This document shows positions 34,918-47,035 of a DNA stretch of 64,000 nt, piece after piece. Below the pieces are notes generated by a model. The model worked only from the letters and a program-made list of their open reading frames with translations, had not been told where the DNA came from and ran no database searches. The stretch lies in NCBI GenBank assembly GCA_013399305.1, contig VXAI01000158.1:357206-421205 (forward strand), given 5' to 3'. Position numbers and translations under genes: made by a program. Position 1 is the stretch's first letter. Every line of letters begins with the position of its first letter. Origin of the DNA: Rostratula benghalensis. Taxonomy: Eukaryota > Chordata > Aves > Charadriiformes > Rostratulidae.

Positions 34918-34995
34918 CTATTTATAAGCGATCGCTACTGAATCGTTCAGCCTCTGGCAACGCCGGCATCCGACGGGCGGTGGGTAAACACCAGC
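34918..34995. promoter_or_regulatory. CpG-dense patch, candidate regulatory element
   Basis: Nine CpGs lie within about 80 bases (AGCGATCGCT, AATCGTT, AACGCCGG, ATCCGACGGGCGG, TCCCGCC), including the palindrome GCGATCGC, inside A/T-rich DNA. TTTATAAGC stands at its left edge. CpG retention in bird non-coding DNA suggests either low methylation in the germline or purifying selection. No transcript is visible from the sequence alone. Confidence 0.3.
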
Positions 34996-35160
34996 TCCCG
35001 CCATACAATGTGAATAACAAACTTCCATTTACAAAATATGTTTACCCCACTATATGCTTGGGTATGAATGCTACCTTCTTTTTTTTTGTCTCCGCATCTG
35101 TATTCCTCTCCGAAGAGTCCTGGAGAGCCCTACGAGCTCCAGCACTTCCCAGCCTACGTG

Positions 35161-35164
<4 letters not shown>

Positions 35165-35206
<42 letters not shown>
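35165..35206. repeat. (CA)21 microsatellite
   Basis: Perfect dinucleotide repeat of 42 bases, likely polymorphic. The HTHT frames over it are artefacts. Confidence 0.97.
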
Positions 35207-35210
<4 letters not shown>

Positions 35211-38200
35211 CGTGGGCAGCTTCGGCACGGAGCCTCCCCACCTCCCTGCCGGGACATGGGTTAGCAAGTTATAAAACCAAACCCATCCCAAGGAAGAAGG
35301 TTTGGCAGCCTTGACATTCTTCCTTCACGCTGCTCACGGCTCTGAGGCTTTGGCATCAAAGGAACAAGGTTTTTCAGGTGTTTCGGGTTTATTTAAAAAA
35401 AAACACAAACAAACAACAACCCAAACCTAAACTGTTGAACACCAAGGTTTGGGCCACCCCAGCAAAATAAAGGCATTGGAAGATCCTGAGCCAGCTGATA
35501 AAAATGCAATACCCTGATAAGCTCCTTTTTGGTGGTATCAGGGGATGCTGGGGCCTGAAACTGGAGGTCTTCTACCTGTGTCCACCTCAGCTAACACAGC
35601 ACAGACCCCAGCTCCTCATCCCCACATTGCCAAACCACTGGGATATTCCCATCCTAGCAGGCACATAGGATAGCAGCCCCAAATCCCTCCGTCTCCTAAA
35701 TTTCCCCACCTTGAATCACCTTGAAATTCCATAGATATTTCCAACAGGATCAAAGCGCTGGGCTCCAGTCCACACCAGTCCAGCACTGGATTAAGCATGT
35801 CCCTTGAACAGAGTCAGATTTGTCCAGAAAGGAAAATAAGTAATATTTGCCTTCAATCTTATATGATTTTTATCAGTCCCCCTCTTTTAAATCCTAGGGA
35901 AATAAATGTATCTCCAGACTTTCCCTTGAAAGAGATGGATATGCAGAATATTCAACCTGAAGAGTAGTTTAATAGTAATAACAATTTCTTGTAAAGTCAT
36001 ATTTTACCTCGATCTGAGTCAATGTCTATAAAATGCCATAGTGAATTGAAAAAAATAATTCTTAGATTTTTTTTTTCTGCATTTTTCATTTGTACAAGGG
36101 CAATTTTTGTTTGCAAAGGCAAATGCAGCTCCTGGTAACTCAAGTACCAAGGCAATGAAGGGCACAGTCAGCCAGTGTCATGGTCAGTAACTTACTTTTA
36201 TCTTAAAACCATGCTGGAGAGCTAAGAAAAGTTGATGGACAAAGTCTGCACATCAGTATAAAAAAAGCTTGTGGGCAGCAAAGGGAGCCTGAAAAGTGAA
36301 CTCATGCCTTGAGCCATTTACTCCCCAGCAGGTGCAAAGGGGTGACTGGTTTTTACCACTCCAAGTCTGTGGTGTTACTGGGAGCTGCACAAAACTGCCC
36401 CCAAAACTGTGTGAGTGCTAATGTTTGAACAGTGATTTCTGAGGGTTTTTTAGAGTTTTCCCTTTCTCCCAGGCAGCTCCTCTCTGATCAAATGACTGAA
36501 AGCGCTGGAGTTTGGACTATAAGATTTTAACTCCAGATCAGTAAAGTGCAAGGAACGAAAACCCACCACCTACTACTAGACGAGGAAAATTTCAATCATC
36601 AAAATGAAATAAAACAGAAGCTGGGCAAAGCTGTTTTTAATGAAGACCGTTACAGGGAGAGGTGGCGTTTTCCTTCCCTCTGTGTGCGTGTGCACACATC
36701 AAACCCTTTTCTATCCGGTCACAATCAGGGAGCTGAAAAATCTGTCTTTAATTGCAGATGTTGTAAAAATAATCACATAGGAGACCAAACTAGCATTAAA
36801 AATGTGGATTCTTGACTTCTTGCCTTGGCGTGGAACATCTTTCTATTGAACTGCTTATAAAGCAGTAAACTATGAGTCAAATTTTCTTCAAGAAGATGTC
36901 TTTTCTTGTTATGGTTATTTTATTTCAGAGGGTGTTCCCTGGCTTTGCCAGAAAAAGGAGATGGTGGGGAATGCTTGCTCTGCCTTAAAAGACAGCTTTG
37001 TTTTTAATTATCCTTGCTGCAGAATACAGTGAGATCTTTCTGCTTCCATTTTTTTTTTCAGCTCAGATAAAATTCTTGGCATTTCAGCTTTTTTTTTTTC
37101 TCCTCTGCAGCTTTTTCCTATTTGAACTGTTATTTATTACTTCTTTACTACCTTTGACGCAGTTAAATGAAAATCTCGACGCTTAATGGTGAAAACACCC
37201 CAAAGGAATTTAATTTTATATTAAGAGTAACGTTGCCCTCATGAACAATCTACCTCCAAACAATGAGAAATTGTTTCTCCAATCCCACCTACCTTCCTCC
37301 TCCTTCCTTGACTCTTCTGTTGGGTTTCAGTCCCGCTAGGGGAAAATGGGTATTTTGTTAGTTTGAAATCAGATTGCTGTTGCCTTTTTAGTACCTTTAT
37401 AAATCCAGGAACATTAGCTGAAATGAAGTCTAGTGCAAAATGTTTCCTTTCTGTGGGACCTAACACATTGAAGGGTGCCAGTAGGTGGTCACTGTTCATA
37501 GACTTTAAAATGCAGATTAAGCCCAGCTGAACTGTGCCAAACCTTTTTCAACCCAGTTGAAGTCCAAAATAAATTCACACCTCCTCATTTCTGTCCTATT
37601 AATCAATCAATTCAAGAAACTGCAGTCTGTGGTGGGTATCAGTCAGAGACTTGTCTGTTCACTTGGGCTGATGCACAGAATAAATGTTTTCATATATTTT
37701 AAAATTAATTTTATTTCCTGTGTCTATATTTTTAATTTTGTTTTCTTTTGCAAGAATGCAACTCTGACTACCTGTTGTCAGGAAGATCATAAATTTCAAA
37801 GTTAAAATAACATTATATTTCAGTATTTGTTTTTCAGGGGAAAAAAATCAAAATAGCAATCTAAAAAAAATAAAGAGGAAACTGTGAACCCTGCTTAGTA
37901 AAAATGTACAATAATAAGATTTATTTTTACTTTGGCTGTTTGAAACTTCTCTAAGTTTATGCCAACAAACATAGCTAGAGTCCTAGAATGATCATAATCC
38001 ATCCCCACCAAGTACAAAGAAGGGTTTCTGTTTTATGGAGACTTGACTTTCCAAAGTGAAATTGTTATGTGGGGCAAGGGCAGCATTAGCTAATATTAAT
38101 GACATCTAATTCTTTACACTTTTAATATCCAACTTTCCAACAGCTTTGCAAAGAGCAATTAGATAAGCATCCCTGGAGCCCCATGGAAAAGAGGAGACAT

Positions 38201-38734
38201 GTTCACTTTATTTTGAAAAAGTAAGGCATGGAGAAATTTAAGCACAATCTGATGTTAAGGGAGTGGCAAAACAAGGAACAAGATTCAGATGGGTTCTTGT
38301 TTTAACCACATGACAAAATTCCTTCCCTGTAAAATAATAATAACTGCCTTCATACCTGGGAGTCCAGGCAGGATGGTGAAGCAGCACCTTCTAAGCTGGT
38401 ACTTCTCTTGGAGTTTTCTGGTTTGCCAAAATAAGAGGGGTCCATGGAGAAAAGGTGGGCATTGCTATTCTGTGCCTGTCATACATCAGTCTCCTGTGCT
38501 CCAAATGTAGCAAAATTCATCACCATTCATCTCCCTCAAAAGGAAAATGCAAATGAAGCAGCTAAATCTATATTCAGAGCATTGCCAAAATTCAGAATAT
38601 GCAATTGGGTTATTATCCTTCAGATTTTTTGTCATTTCCTTTCTTAAGGATTCTTAATATGTATTTTATCTGACATGACATAGCACAGATGTGACTTAGA
38701 GAGAACTAATCCTGATGACTCAGATGTCATTACT
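35207..38734. other. Unique non-coding DNA; weak MIR-like trace at 38.1 kb
   Basis: No gene recognised. At 38100-38260 the text AACAGCTTTGCAAAGAGCAATTAGATAAGC...AAAGTAAGGCATGGAGAAATTTAAGC faintly follows a reversed MIR core/tail, but divergence is too high for a firm call. Several A- and T-runs occur (35394-35403, 36066-36076, 37080-37099). Confidence 0.45.
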
Positions 38735-40245
38735 AGGTGGTAAAAATTAATTTATACTCCACTATTGGATATAACTGGGGTAATAATCTCCTATATACAC
38801 CCAATCTTTTTCATTGCCATTATATTTCTTCTATCACTTTTTATCTAGTCACTCTCTTTCATGAATACATTTCAGTTTTGTTGACCTTGGATAAACCATT
38901 ACTTGGTCACTTTCCTAGAACATCTGCAAATAAGTTGAACAGCACAGGTCTTCACTCATCTCTTTGTTGTGTATCACTATTAAAGCCAGCTATTTATTTC
39001 ATTCTTTAGCTTGTTTCCAGCCTTTCAACCATTAATCCATGTCAAGGTACTTCCTCTTACACCATGAAAAGTTAATTTCTCAAAAATACTTTGCTCTGGG
39101 ATTATGTTGACAGCTTTTGAAAGTTCCAAGTAATCCGACGGGATTCTCATACTCTACATCCCCTTTTATTCCTTCAAAAGTTTCTAATAAATTTATAACT
39201 CCTGACTTTTGAGCAATGCAATGCTGTCTTTGATTCAGGCCCATCTCTGTCTACTAATTCTACTGCTTAATGCAATGTCTACCAATATGCATTAAAGAGA
39301 AGTTAGAACATTTTGTGGTATTTCCAACACAATGTCTGGAGCTTTAAAGAAAAAATATTACTTTATATAGTTGCTGTCTTCTTCTCATTTAGTGCAGGAT
39401 CCTAGATAAGTGTTATGTCCCATACCACATTTAGTAGGTTTGTTTCTTTGTGACTGAATTTCTTCAGAATTCAGAAGTGAATGACATCCGATCTTGGCCA
39501 TTTCTTACTGTTAAATTTTATAGGCTTGTTCTTAAATTTCTGCTAATAACATTTCATCTTGACACAGTTTTTGAGTTTAATCCACCACAGAGGAAAGTTT
39601 TGTTGCAAGAACATCTCACCGCTTGTCAAAAGGAATGTATTTAGCTTTTCTGTTGTGGTCTTATCTTGCCTAAGAACTACTGGCTTTTCTTTGAATAAAC
39701 TGTTATTTCTTTGGACTCTCTGACAGGCTGGTTTTCAAAGAAAAGTATTTGAAACATTTTTATTAAGGTGTTTTTTAATGATTTTGGCATGAGTTTCCTC
39801 AAATTGTTTCTTGACCTGCTTTATTAATGTTTCATATTTAACCTAATGTAGTATGCTCTTCTCTTTTTCCTTCCTTTATAGAAAACTTCTAATCTTTTAA
39901 AAGGGCATAAAATCAGGGGAAATTTTAGGGAGAATTTTAGTTGATTAGTATCATAAATCATCATAATATCTCATCTTTAAAAGAACCCATAGCAACTGCA
40001 GCGATTTGATCCTTTTGGCTGTGCCTTTCTATTTCTTAAAAAGCCTGAGCTCCTCATTTTCAGGTGGTTCCATTCTTAAAGTTAAATATTGTGGTGGTAG
40101 GTACCTTTTTCCTTGATTTTTTTGCATTGTGGATGCTGTGTCCTGCTGAGATGTAAACAAACCTATTCGGTCCTGCTTGTTAGACCCCCTGCTTTTGCAA
40201 CAGTTCTCCAGAATTTTTTTAAATACACCATTATCCATCTTTCTT
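38735..40245 (-). mobile_element. L3/CR1-like LINE ORF2 remnant, about 1.5 kb
   Basis: Read on the plus strand, text typical of the reverse complement of an ancient L3/CR1-like ORF2 appears in order: GAACAGCACAGGTCTTC, TTAAAGCCAGCTATTT, AGCTTGTTTCCAGCC, AACCATTAATCCATGTC, GACAGCTTTTGAAAGTTCC, CCTTTTATTCC (reverse-transcriptase fingers/palm), then GAAGTGAATGACATCCGATC and TTGTTTCTTGACCTGC (linker toward the endonuclease). Read in the sense direction it encodes the middle of an RT protein but is broken by many stops and indels. It is the longest single element in the window and long dead. Confidence 0.75.
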
Positions 40246-41270
40246 TAGGACAGAAAGGAAGTCCTTATAGTGGATTTGATTATTAGAGGGTCTACTCAGG
40301 GTGGGGGAAAGGTAAACACTTTTAAGAAGAAATTACTTGATTGAAAAACACTCATTTTTTTTCTTTCTTTGGAGAAGAATGAGAAAAAAAGAAAAGGCAA
40401 AATATTCAAATATGAAATCTCTCTCTTACTCTCCTTTGTTGAAATGAAAGACAGCTTTCCCATTCCATAGCACATGAATAGAATTAGACTTTACAATGGG
40501 ATCATTTACTTTGCCTTTGAAAGCCTACTCATCAAGACTTGAATTATGTCCTAAAGCCACCAAAAGTCAGTGCCACTTACCTCCTCCTATATATGGAGCA
40601 GCTTATCCAGATCTCAACTCCTTCAAAGGCACAGAAGAAGATGTAAGTGGCTTATTACGAATTCCAGGTGTGGTAATTAATTGTTTAATGAGGCTTGATC
40701 TGAGTGAAATTTGTTTCATTGTTTACCACAATGTCTTTTAGCTATTCTTTGCATATAATCTCAAAGGTTTAGCGTGGTGACCTAATAGCCACAGAAAAAG
40801 CTGAGCTTGGTAAAGCACGTTAAACAATCACATTTACCAGTTCCATTTGACCCTCAATGCCTTATTCCTCATCGTTCATCATGGAAAGGTCACCCATACC
40901 ACACATTCACCTGCAAGTTATAAAGACACTGGAGACAGCCAGTGAGAGTTGAAGGACTGCTGTTTTGTTGACCATACTGTTAATGGAAGAGGCTGATAAA
41001 GCATGGAACTAACAAGATCAGAGCTGTGTATTGCATGATATTGGTGTCCAACTTGTGGCAAATCAAGGATGATATGTGGAAGCCTCTGTGGAAAAGGAAT
41101 GACTAATCATGGGTGACATGGGTACAACATGGCTCTTATATGCCCAGCTGCCTGGACGTAAAGGTGCATATAAATCTACAGTGGCCTTCAAGGAACCAGG
41201 GCTGGCTCCTTGAACAGGTATGTGTTGTTGGTGCTAGCTCAGACTAAGATATCTGCTGAGAACTTCATTG
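40246..41270. other. Unique non-coding DNA
   Basis: No recognised feature beyond short A/T runs. Confidence 0.5.
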
Positions 41271-41300
41271 ATATCATATCATATCATATCATATCATATC
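41271..41300. repeat. (ATATC)6 microsatellite
   Basis: Six perfect 5-bp units ATATC followed by ATGTG. Pentanucleotide repeats are often variable. Confidence 0.95.
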
Positions 41301-42534
41301 ATGTGAACAGATGCAAGCTTGGGTGGAAATTTGGACAGGAAAGGTGAAGAGGAGACAAGTGAGTCCCAAAAAGGGAATTCTTGCATCAGGAAGGGGCTTA
41401 TCAGTGAAGTGCCTCAAGGACTAGTCAACATTTCCTAACGGCCTGTGTACAGATGGGAAGAGAATGCCATAGCTGGTCACAGGTAGAAACCGGAGGAGAA
41501 TTGTCAGTGTCGGGGCAGATGTAAACCAAAAATAGATGACAGTGCAAAATGCAAGATCACCTTTTAACATGAGCTCTGTTGGAAGCTGCAGACTTTCCAC
41601 TGGAGAAAGGAGAACCAACACTGTTATTCATGCTGTGGACCATTAACTACAACTCCTCTCTGTTGTGGCAAAGAGGGGAGATATGACCTAAATATGTATT
41701 TTGAAACTGTTGCCAGTAGCAGGTAAGGAAATATAAAGTTCTCTGATTTATAAATCTGCTGCTGGTCTTTAGCTGAAACGGTGTACAGCTGTGCTCATGT
41801 ATGGAAGGAAATACTGTCTTTGTTTTATCATCTGTGTTCCTGTACATGTGAGGTCCCTTTGGCTGTCCAGTGCTGAAGGTGAGGGTGAAACTAATCAGTT
41901 GGCTCCCAAAACCACTCTTACCTATGGTTTCACTGAGAAATTGAGTTGTATGTTGAAATGCTCAGGAAAAAAAAAAAATGCAGGAAATAAATGAAAGGTT
42001 ATTTGGGGGCAATAGTCCTGACACCTTAGTGATTTCCTACTCTGTGGTAGTCATGAGTATCAGCTTATTTTGTGCATATGTGTGAAGCAAATGTAGTTGT
42101 TGCGGTGTGTTATCAGCAAGAGCTGCTTCAGACATGCTTGTGGTTCGGCTAGGGGACCGATGCTAATAATTCAACTTATCCCGATTTAAGCTTTAAAAGT
42201 CTTCTATTGTGGTAAAATGGAAATCTTCAGGAAATGTTTGCACAAACTCAGCAAGAAGGGAAGTGATCACTAGTTTCAACTCTCTGTATAGCTCATGTGC
42301 TAAAAATGACTAATGCTTGGAGAAATACAGGGCTCTTATTCAAGGACACTTATCTGTAACACAATTCTTATCCTACTACCAATTGAGGAAACTTTGTCAC
42401 TGATTTGAATGGTTGAAAAATCTAAACTTTCCAGATAGCTTACCAAAAACCTTAAAGTCTGTGAGGCTTCATCTGCTGGTTCTTTGTGTTTGTTGGCATC
42501 AAATTGCCATCATTCCCCATTATATAAAGTGGTA
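41301..42534. other. Unique non-coding DNA
   Basis: No gene or repeat family recognised. Confidence 0.5.
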
Positions 42535-42640
42535 GCTTACAGCCCTCAGTGCATTTTTTTTTTTAAATCCAACTTATAACAAAGGACAGTGCTATTATCC
42601 CAATTTTTCAGGTGGAATATGAAGCTGAGAATCAAAGCTA
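42535..42640 (-). mobile_element. Decayed MIR-type SINE fragment
   Basis: ACAGTGCTATTATCCCAATTTTTCAGGTGGAATATGAAGCTGAGAATC follows the reversed MIR core (ATTATTATCCCCATTTTACAGATGGGGAAACTGAGG). A 9-T run upstream interrupts it. The element is on the minus strand. Confidence 0.55.
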
Positions 42641-42674
42641 TATTAGGAACCTCCAAGCTATATTAGGAACCTTA
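42635..42674. repeat. 20-bp tandem duplication
   Basis: AAGCTATATTAGGAACCTCC is followed at once by AAGCTATATTAGGAACCTTA, with two mismatches at the end of the unit. It is a recent local duplication at the edge of the SINE fragment. Confidence 0.95.
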
Positions 42675-44149
42675 TGATGGTTGGGTGGAGAGAAAAGGAG
42701 GAATATAAGCAAACAAACAAATGAACAAACAAACCCCTTGTGCAAGTCCTTGTGGAAATTTCCTGCGAAGCAGAGAAGCAATGAATGGCCCATAGTCCTA
42801 GATCTCTGAGAGTTGTGATCCCTAAATCCCCTGTCTGTGTGAATCGTTCAAGTCTGTGGCCGAGTAGACTTGAATCTGTATTATCAGACTCCATGTGATA
42901 CCTCCTCTTCTCCTGAGAGCAAAGCCACGACAAAGACAGTGACAACCACCCATGCATCACAAAGGGCTTGGAGGTTTTGTGAAGTAAATTGAGCACCTGA
43001 ATATTAGAAACATTTATGCTCCCTCATTGCAAGGCAATCTCCCTCCCTTGAGCTTACTCCTCTTTGGAACCACATGCCAAAATGAGACTGTGAAGAATTA
43101 AACCCTGCAGTTAGTCAAAGAAAAGGGACAGAGCAAGCGAGCTGTGTAGCTGTGTGCAAGGACTCAGTCTGGCAAGTCCCTGCTTACGCAAGGATCCCTG
43201 CATCCAGTCAAACATTTCACATTTTCACTGTGTGAAGCCTCTGATTGACTTGATGAAAAGGAGTCCATTCCTGGCTTGGGCAATTACGAGCCCACCCAAC
43301 AATTACACTGTCAGCCTTTGGCATTAAAATGAGATTTTTTTCTCTATGGAAAAAAAAAAAAACAACCCACATGTGAGTTTTATGTAACTACAACTATGTG
43401 TCTTAATACTGCACATAATCCTAAAATGAAATTGTATCTTGTCCACACAATTTGACAGGATGGATGCCCTACATTTTGCTGAATGTTAAAGGGGTTTTGA
43501 AGCAATTATATAGTTTCCACAGCTTTAGTTATTATTATATGCTGCAAGACATTTTAAAGCAAATAGCATAGTTTGGGGATGCTAGAGGACTGTAAGGTGC
43601 CTTGACTTCAATCACCCCTCTGACCCTAGGACTGGCCCAAGGCTTCTCACCTCTGGGATAAGAAGAGGGAATGTCTCAATGCAAATTTGTAATGCTGTTT
43701 CCTTGTGGATATAGACACATTCATGGGGCACAAATTAGCTGCTTTGCACCTACTGTATCCCTCAGTTGTGATCATCTCATCTGAACGTATTTCGTGATCA
43801 CACCATGACCACTGAACTTGTGAACAATTCCAGATAAAAAACTTCAGTAAATTGAACAGTTTTTCACTGGCATGAAAAACAGTAAGAAGACACCTGATGT
43901 TCATTATCTTTTATCACTACCAGTCTTGTCTGGACATAAAAAGCTCTATAAACAATGGTCAGTCTGTGGGTTGTCTTAGCTAATGTATCATCATTACTTC
44001 AGCCTTAGCCCTCTACCATCAGTGATAAGTAGGTCTCCAGGAAGAAACAAAATACAGTGCCAGAAATTAAAACAAAAGATTCTGAAAGCCAAAGCAATTT
44101 GAGCATGAACCTTAAAAAAAAAAAAAAATCAGTGGAAAGAGGAGACAGC
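42675..44149. other. Unique non-coding DNA
   Basis: No recognised repeat or gene. A 13-A run lies at 43350-43362. Confidence 0.5.
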
Positions 44150-44650
44150 TGTAGGGCTCAGCTGGATACACCTGAATCTCATGAAAGAGATGATGGAAGA
44201 GGATACTGGTCAAATGAAGTATACTTACTAGATTATTGTAACAGGAAGGAGTACTAAGGGACAAGAACAATGCAAATGTAAACCCATTCCATACGAAGAG
44301 GACTAAGGTGAAATCAGGGAGTTACAGGTTTGCAATAAAGTTAGATTTTGACAGTAGGAAAGGTCTTGGAGACATTAGTAGAGGATGAGATCACAAAACA
44401 TCTGGAAAAATATGAGCTGATATAAAAGAATCAGGATAGTTTCTGGAATAGAAAATCAAGTCTGACAAACACAGTGGAATCCTTGGAGTCAAAATGGTGC
44501 AGATGAGAAGTGACATGGGTAGTTGTGCCTCACATTTCATTAAGGTCCTTAGCACTTTGCCAGCCAGTGGATATGGTATATTGAATGGTGGTGCACATCT
44601 TCATTAAACAACTAGAAGTCTTACACAGTGATCAAGAGTAGATCCAAATT
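44150..44650 (+). mobile_element. L3/CR1-like LINE RT remnant, plus strand
   Basis: Sense-strand text such as AATCAAGTCTGACAAACACAGTGGAATCC (KSSLTN-like), CCAGTGGATATGGTATATTGAATG (VDMVYLD-like, the RT palm strand before the catalytic region) and GTCCTTAGCACTTTGCCAG matches the RT domain of ancient L3/CR1 LINEs. It is heavily decayed and has no intact frame. It runs opposite to the other large remnant at 38.7-40.2 kb. Confidence 0.6.
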
Positions 44651-46569
44651 GCAAAAGTGACAGCTTAAAAGAAGGAGCTGTTCATGGAACAACTTAGTTC
44701 CTGAATCTTGTTCTTGAATAATGCTCAGTTAGCAAAGCTGACAGATTGAACCTGGGGAGCAAAATTATGAGTCCAAAACACTGGTTGATTGATCTTTTCC
44801 AGTCCATTTTCTATATTCATGCATTTGAATTAGCTAGGTGCCCTTTCTTTTGTATTTTTAGCAGGTATAAATATTCTTGTTCTTCAGGACTGAGACAGTC
44901 TGTTGGTTTGATCTGAGGTCCCTAAGTTGCCTAAAAGCTGTGTTTTCCACCGGGGGCTCATGAGGGCTCAGCGGGGCTTTTACACCACAGACAGCAGTGG
45001 GTGGTTCAGCGGTGGAGAAAGAGTTGCTTCGTTATGTAGAGACAATAGTTCAGATCCAGGATACTGAAGGCTCTGGATGGTTTGGAGACCAACATTTAGT
45101 CAGTTTATCCTGTGTTTAAGCCTCAGGAAATACCAGGTGCCTGCCTTTAAGAAGTATAAATAAAATAACTGCCTGTAATTCCTGCATAGCTAACAGGGAG
45201 AAATAATTACTTCTAAAGACCTACAGAGGACAACCCATTTTGCTTAACTATATATTTCTTCCCTAGAGAGTGCAAAGAGACAGAAGTAAACTATAGGGGA
45301 TGGCAATTGTGTGGTGTGTCTACCCACCGTGTTCTCATGAAAAATGCAAAAACACAAAACAAGGAGGAGCCATGTGCCCAGGTGGTGGATAATAATGATA
45401 TCTACCCAAAACCCTGGTCCTGGGGTCTACACAACATCTAGGATGTTTGACTCTCTGTGGCCCACGAGGGTTCCCTAATCACAAAGTCAAGGCTAAGCAG
45501 AGTGCTATCTCCCTTTCCTCCATGAACTTAAATTGGTATGTGTCCTGGAATACACTGGTCATATTACATTACAAAAAGAAGGAGATGGCACCCCTGCTCT
45601 TTCACTAACCTCTAGAGTCTTGTCTTTGTGTGTATGTGTCTCCTGCTACACGATTGAATAGGAAAAAAAAATAAAAAATAAGAGTTTGTGGTGTTCTGGT
45701 CAAAACATCGTGGAAAATGTAAGTTCACTTTCACTGGAGACAATATCTTCTGATTTCTACAGCTTGTAGATGCCTAAGAGGTGGGGAGATACTGCCACAT
45801 CTTTGTCCTCATTACCTCTGATTTTAAAACCCTCTCTAGAAGACTCAGGTAAAGACAAAGTGGTGTAGGCTTAGGAAAGGTTAGAACATTGATCACAGCA
45901 GGGTTTGACTGATACAATTAAGTGTCCAGAAAAAATTCAGAATAAATAAAGGTGCATTTAATGAACTTATAGGCCTGCATAATGAACAGTACAGGAAAAT
46001 ATATGGACTGTTTTACTGTCTGTTACAGAAGTGGGATTTAAGTTGACTGGATTTCAATCCAGGATGATTAGTTCTGCCTCTCAGCTATCCAACTGTTTCA
46101 GGCTCAACCCTGGCCTAATATAGCTATAATACCTTCATTTCTGGAACTAGCTCACTTGCTTATTTCCCAGATATTTCTTCTCTGTGCCACTTTGCATACC
46201 ACTGACATACTTTGAATAGTGCCTTAATTCTTGTGCTCATTCTCTGCTTATAGCATGTAAGTCTGGCACTCATTGATCAGGTTCTAGTAAGACAAAATGA
46301 GGGTCTAATACTAAAATCTTGCAAAGGAGGCAGATGGACTGATTTCTTTTACCTTATCTGTTCATCTTAAAGTCTGCAATGTCAAAAAAACAGCCCTTCT
46401 TGTAGTTTTCCAACTACTTACTTTATTTGTTCAAGGTGGAAATGACACAAAGACTTAGCTGCAAAGTGAGAAAATTTCTACCCCCAGGATTACATAGAGA
46501 GATTATAAAGGGCATTTAAAAATTCAGTTCTAAGATTTTCTCTGAAATAGACTGAAAGACATCTTGTCA
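44651..46569. other. Unique non-coding DNA; tRNA-like promoter pair at 45.0 kb
   Basis: At 44998-45058, GGGTGGTTCAGCGGTGGAG (A-box-like) and AGTTCAGATCC (B-box-like) stand about 45 bases apart, as in the tRNA-derived head of a SINE. No cloverleaf closes and the body is not recognised. The rest shows no repeat or gene. Confidence 0.35.
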
Positions 46570-47035
46570 ATTATCAAATGCAGCCACACACTACTTCAGC
46601 CTCCCACGCAACATAAAAAATTTAGCGTGCTCCTTCGTAAAAGTGGTTAAGTTTCTTGCCATAACTACTCCTATGGGAAGGTTACTTCGAAACTTCACTC
46701 TTCTGATAGTTTGAAACTATCTTCTAATGTCCATCTGAAATTAATTCATGGCCAGTTTATACCCATTTGTCCCTCTGACAAAATGACCCTGTAGATTAAG
46801 CAGTCGTATCATCTTTCAGCTTCTGTTCTGATATTTAAACCAAGCTTCTCATGTATGAAGTTCCACATTCCTTAGATGATTCCAGTGCTCTTCTCTGCAA
46901 CATCCTGATTTCCAGTTCACCATTTTTGATCACAGGTGACCTGAATTGTAACTACTATTCCAAAGTGAATTTTTTGCATCTGTGCAATTGTAGTCACCAA
47001 ACCTACAGTTTCCGATTTGTTTTAACCAAGTGAAG
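46570..47035 (-). mobile_element. Ancient CR1 LINE 3' portion
   Basis: Plus-strand text CTTCACTCTTCTGATAGTTTGAAACTATCTTCTAATGTCC, CATGGCCAGTTTATACCCATTTGTCC, TGACCCTGTAGATTAAG, CTTCTCATGTATG and TCATCTTTCAGC matches the reversed C-terminal and 3' region of old amniote CR1 subfamilies. It carries many indels and is inactive. Confidence 0.75.

Noticed and set aside
34530..34918. Open frames crossing the N gap
   Set aside because: Translated X residues over unknown bases; meaningless.
35042..35314. Cys-Val and His-Thr repeat proteins
   Set aside because: Translation of the (CA)21 microsatellite.
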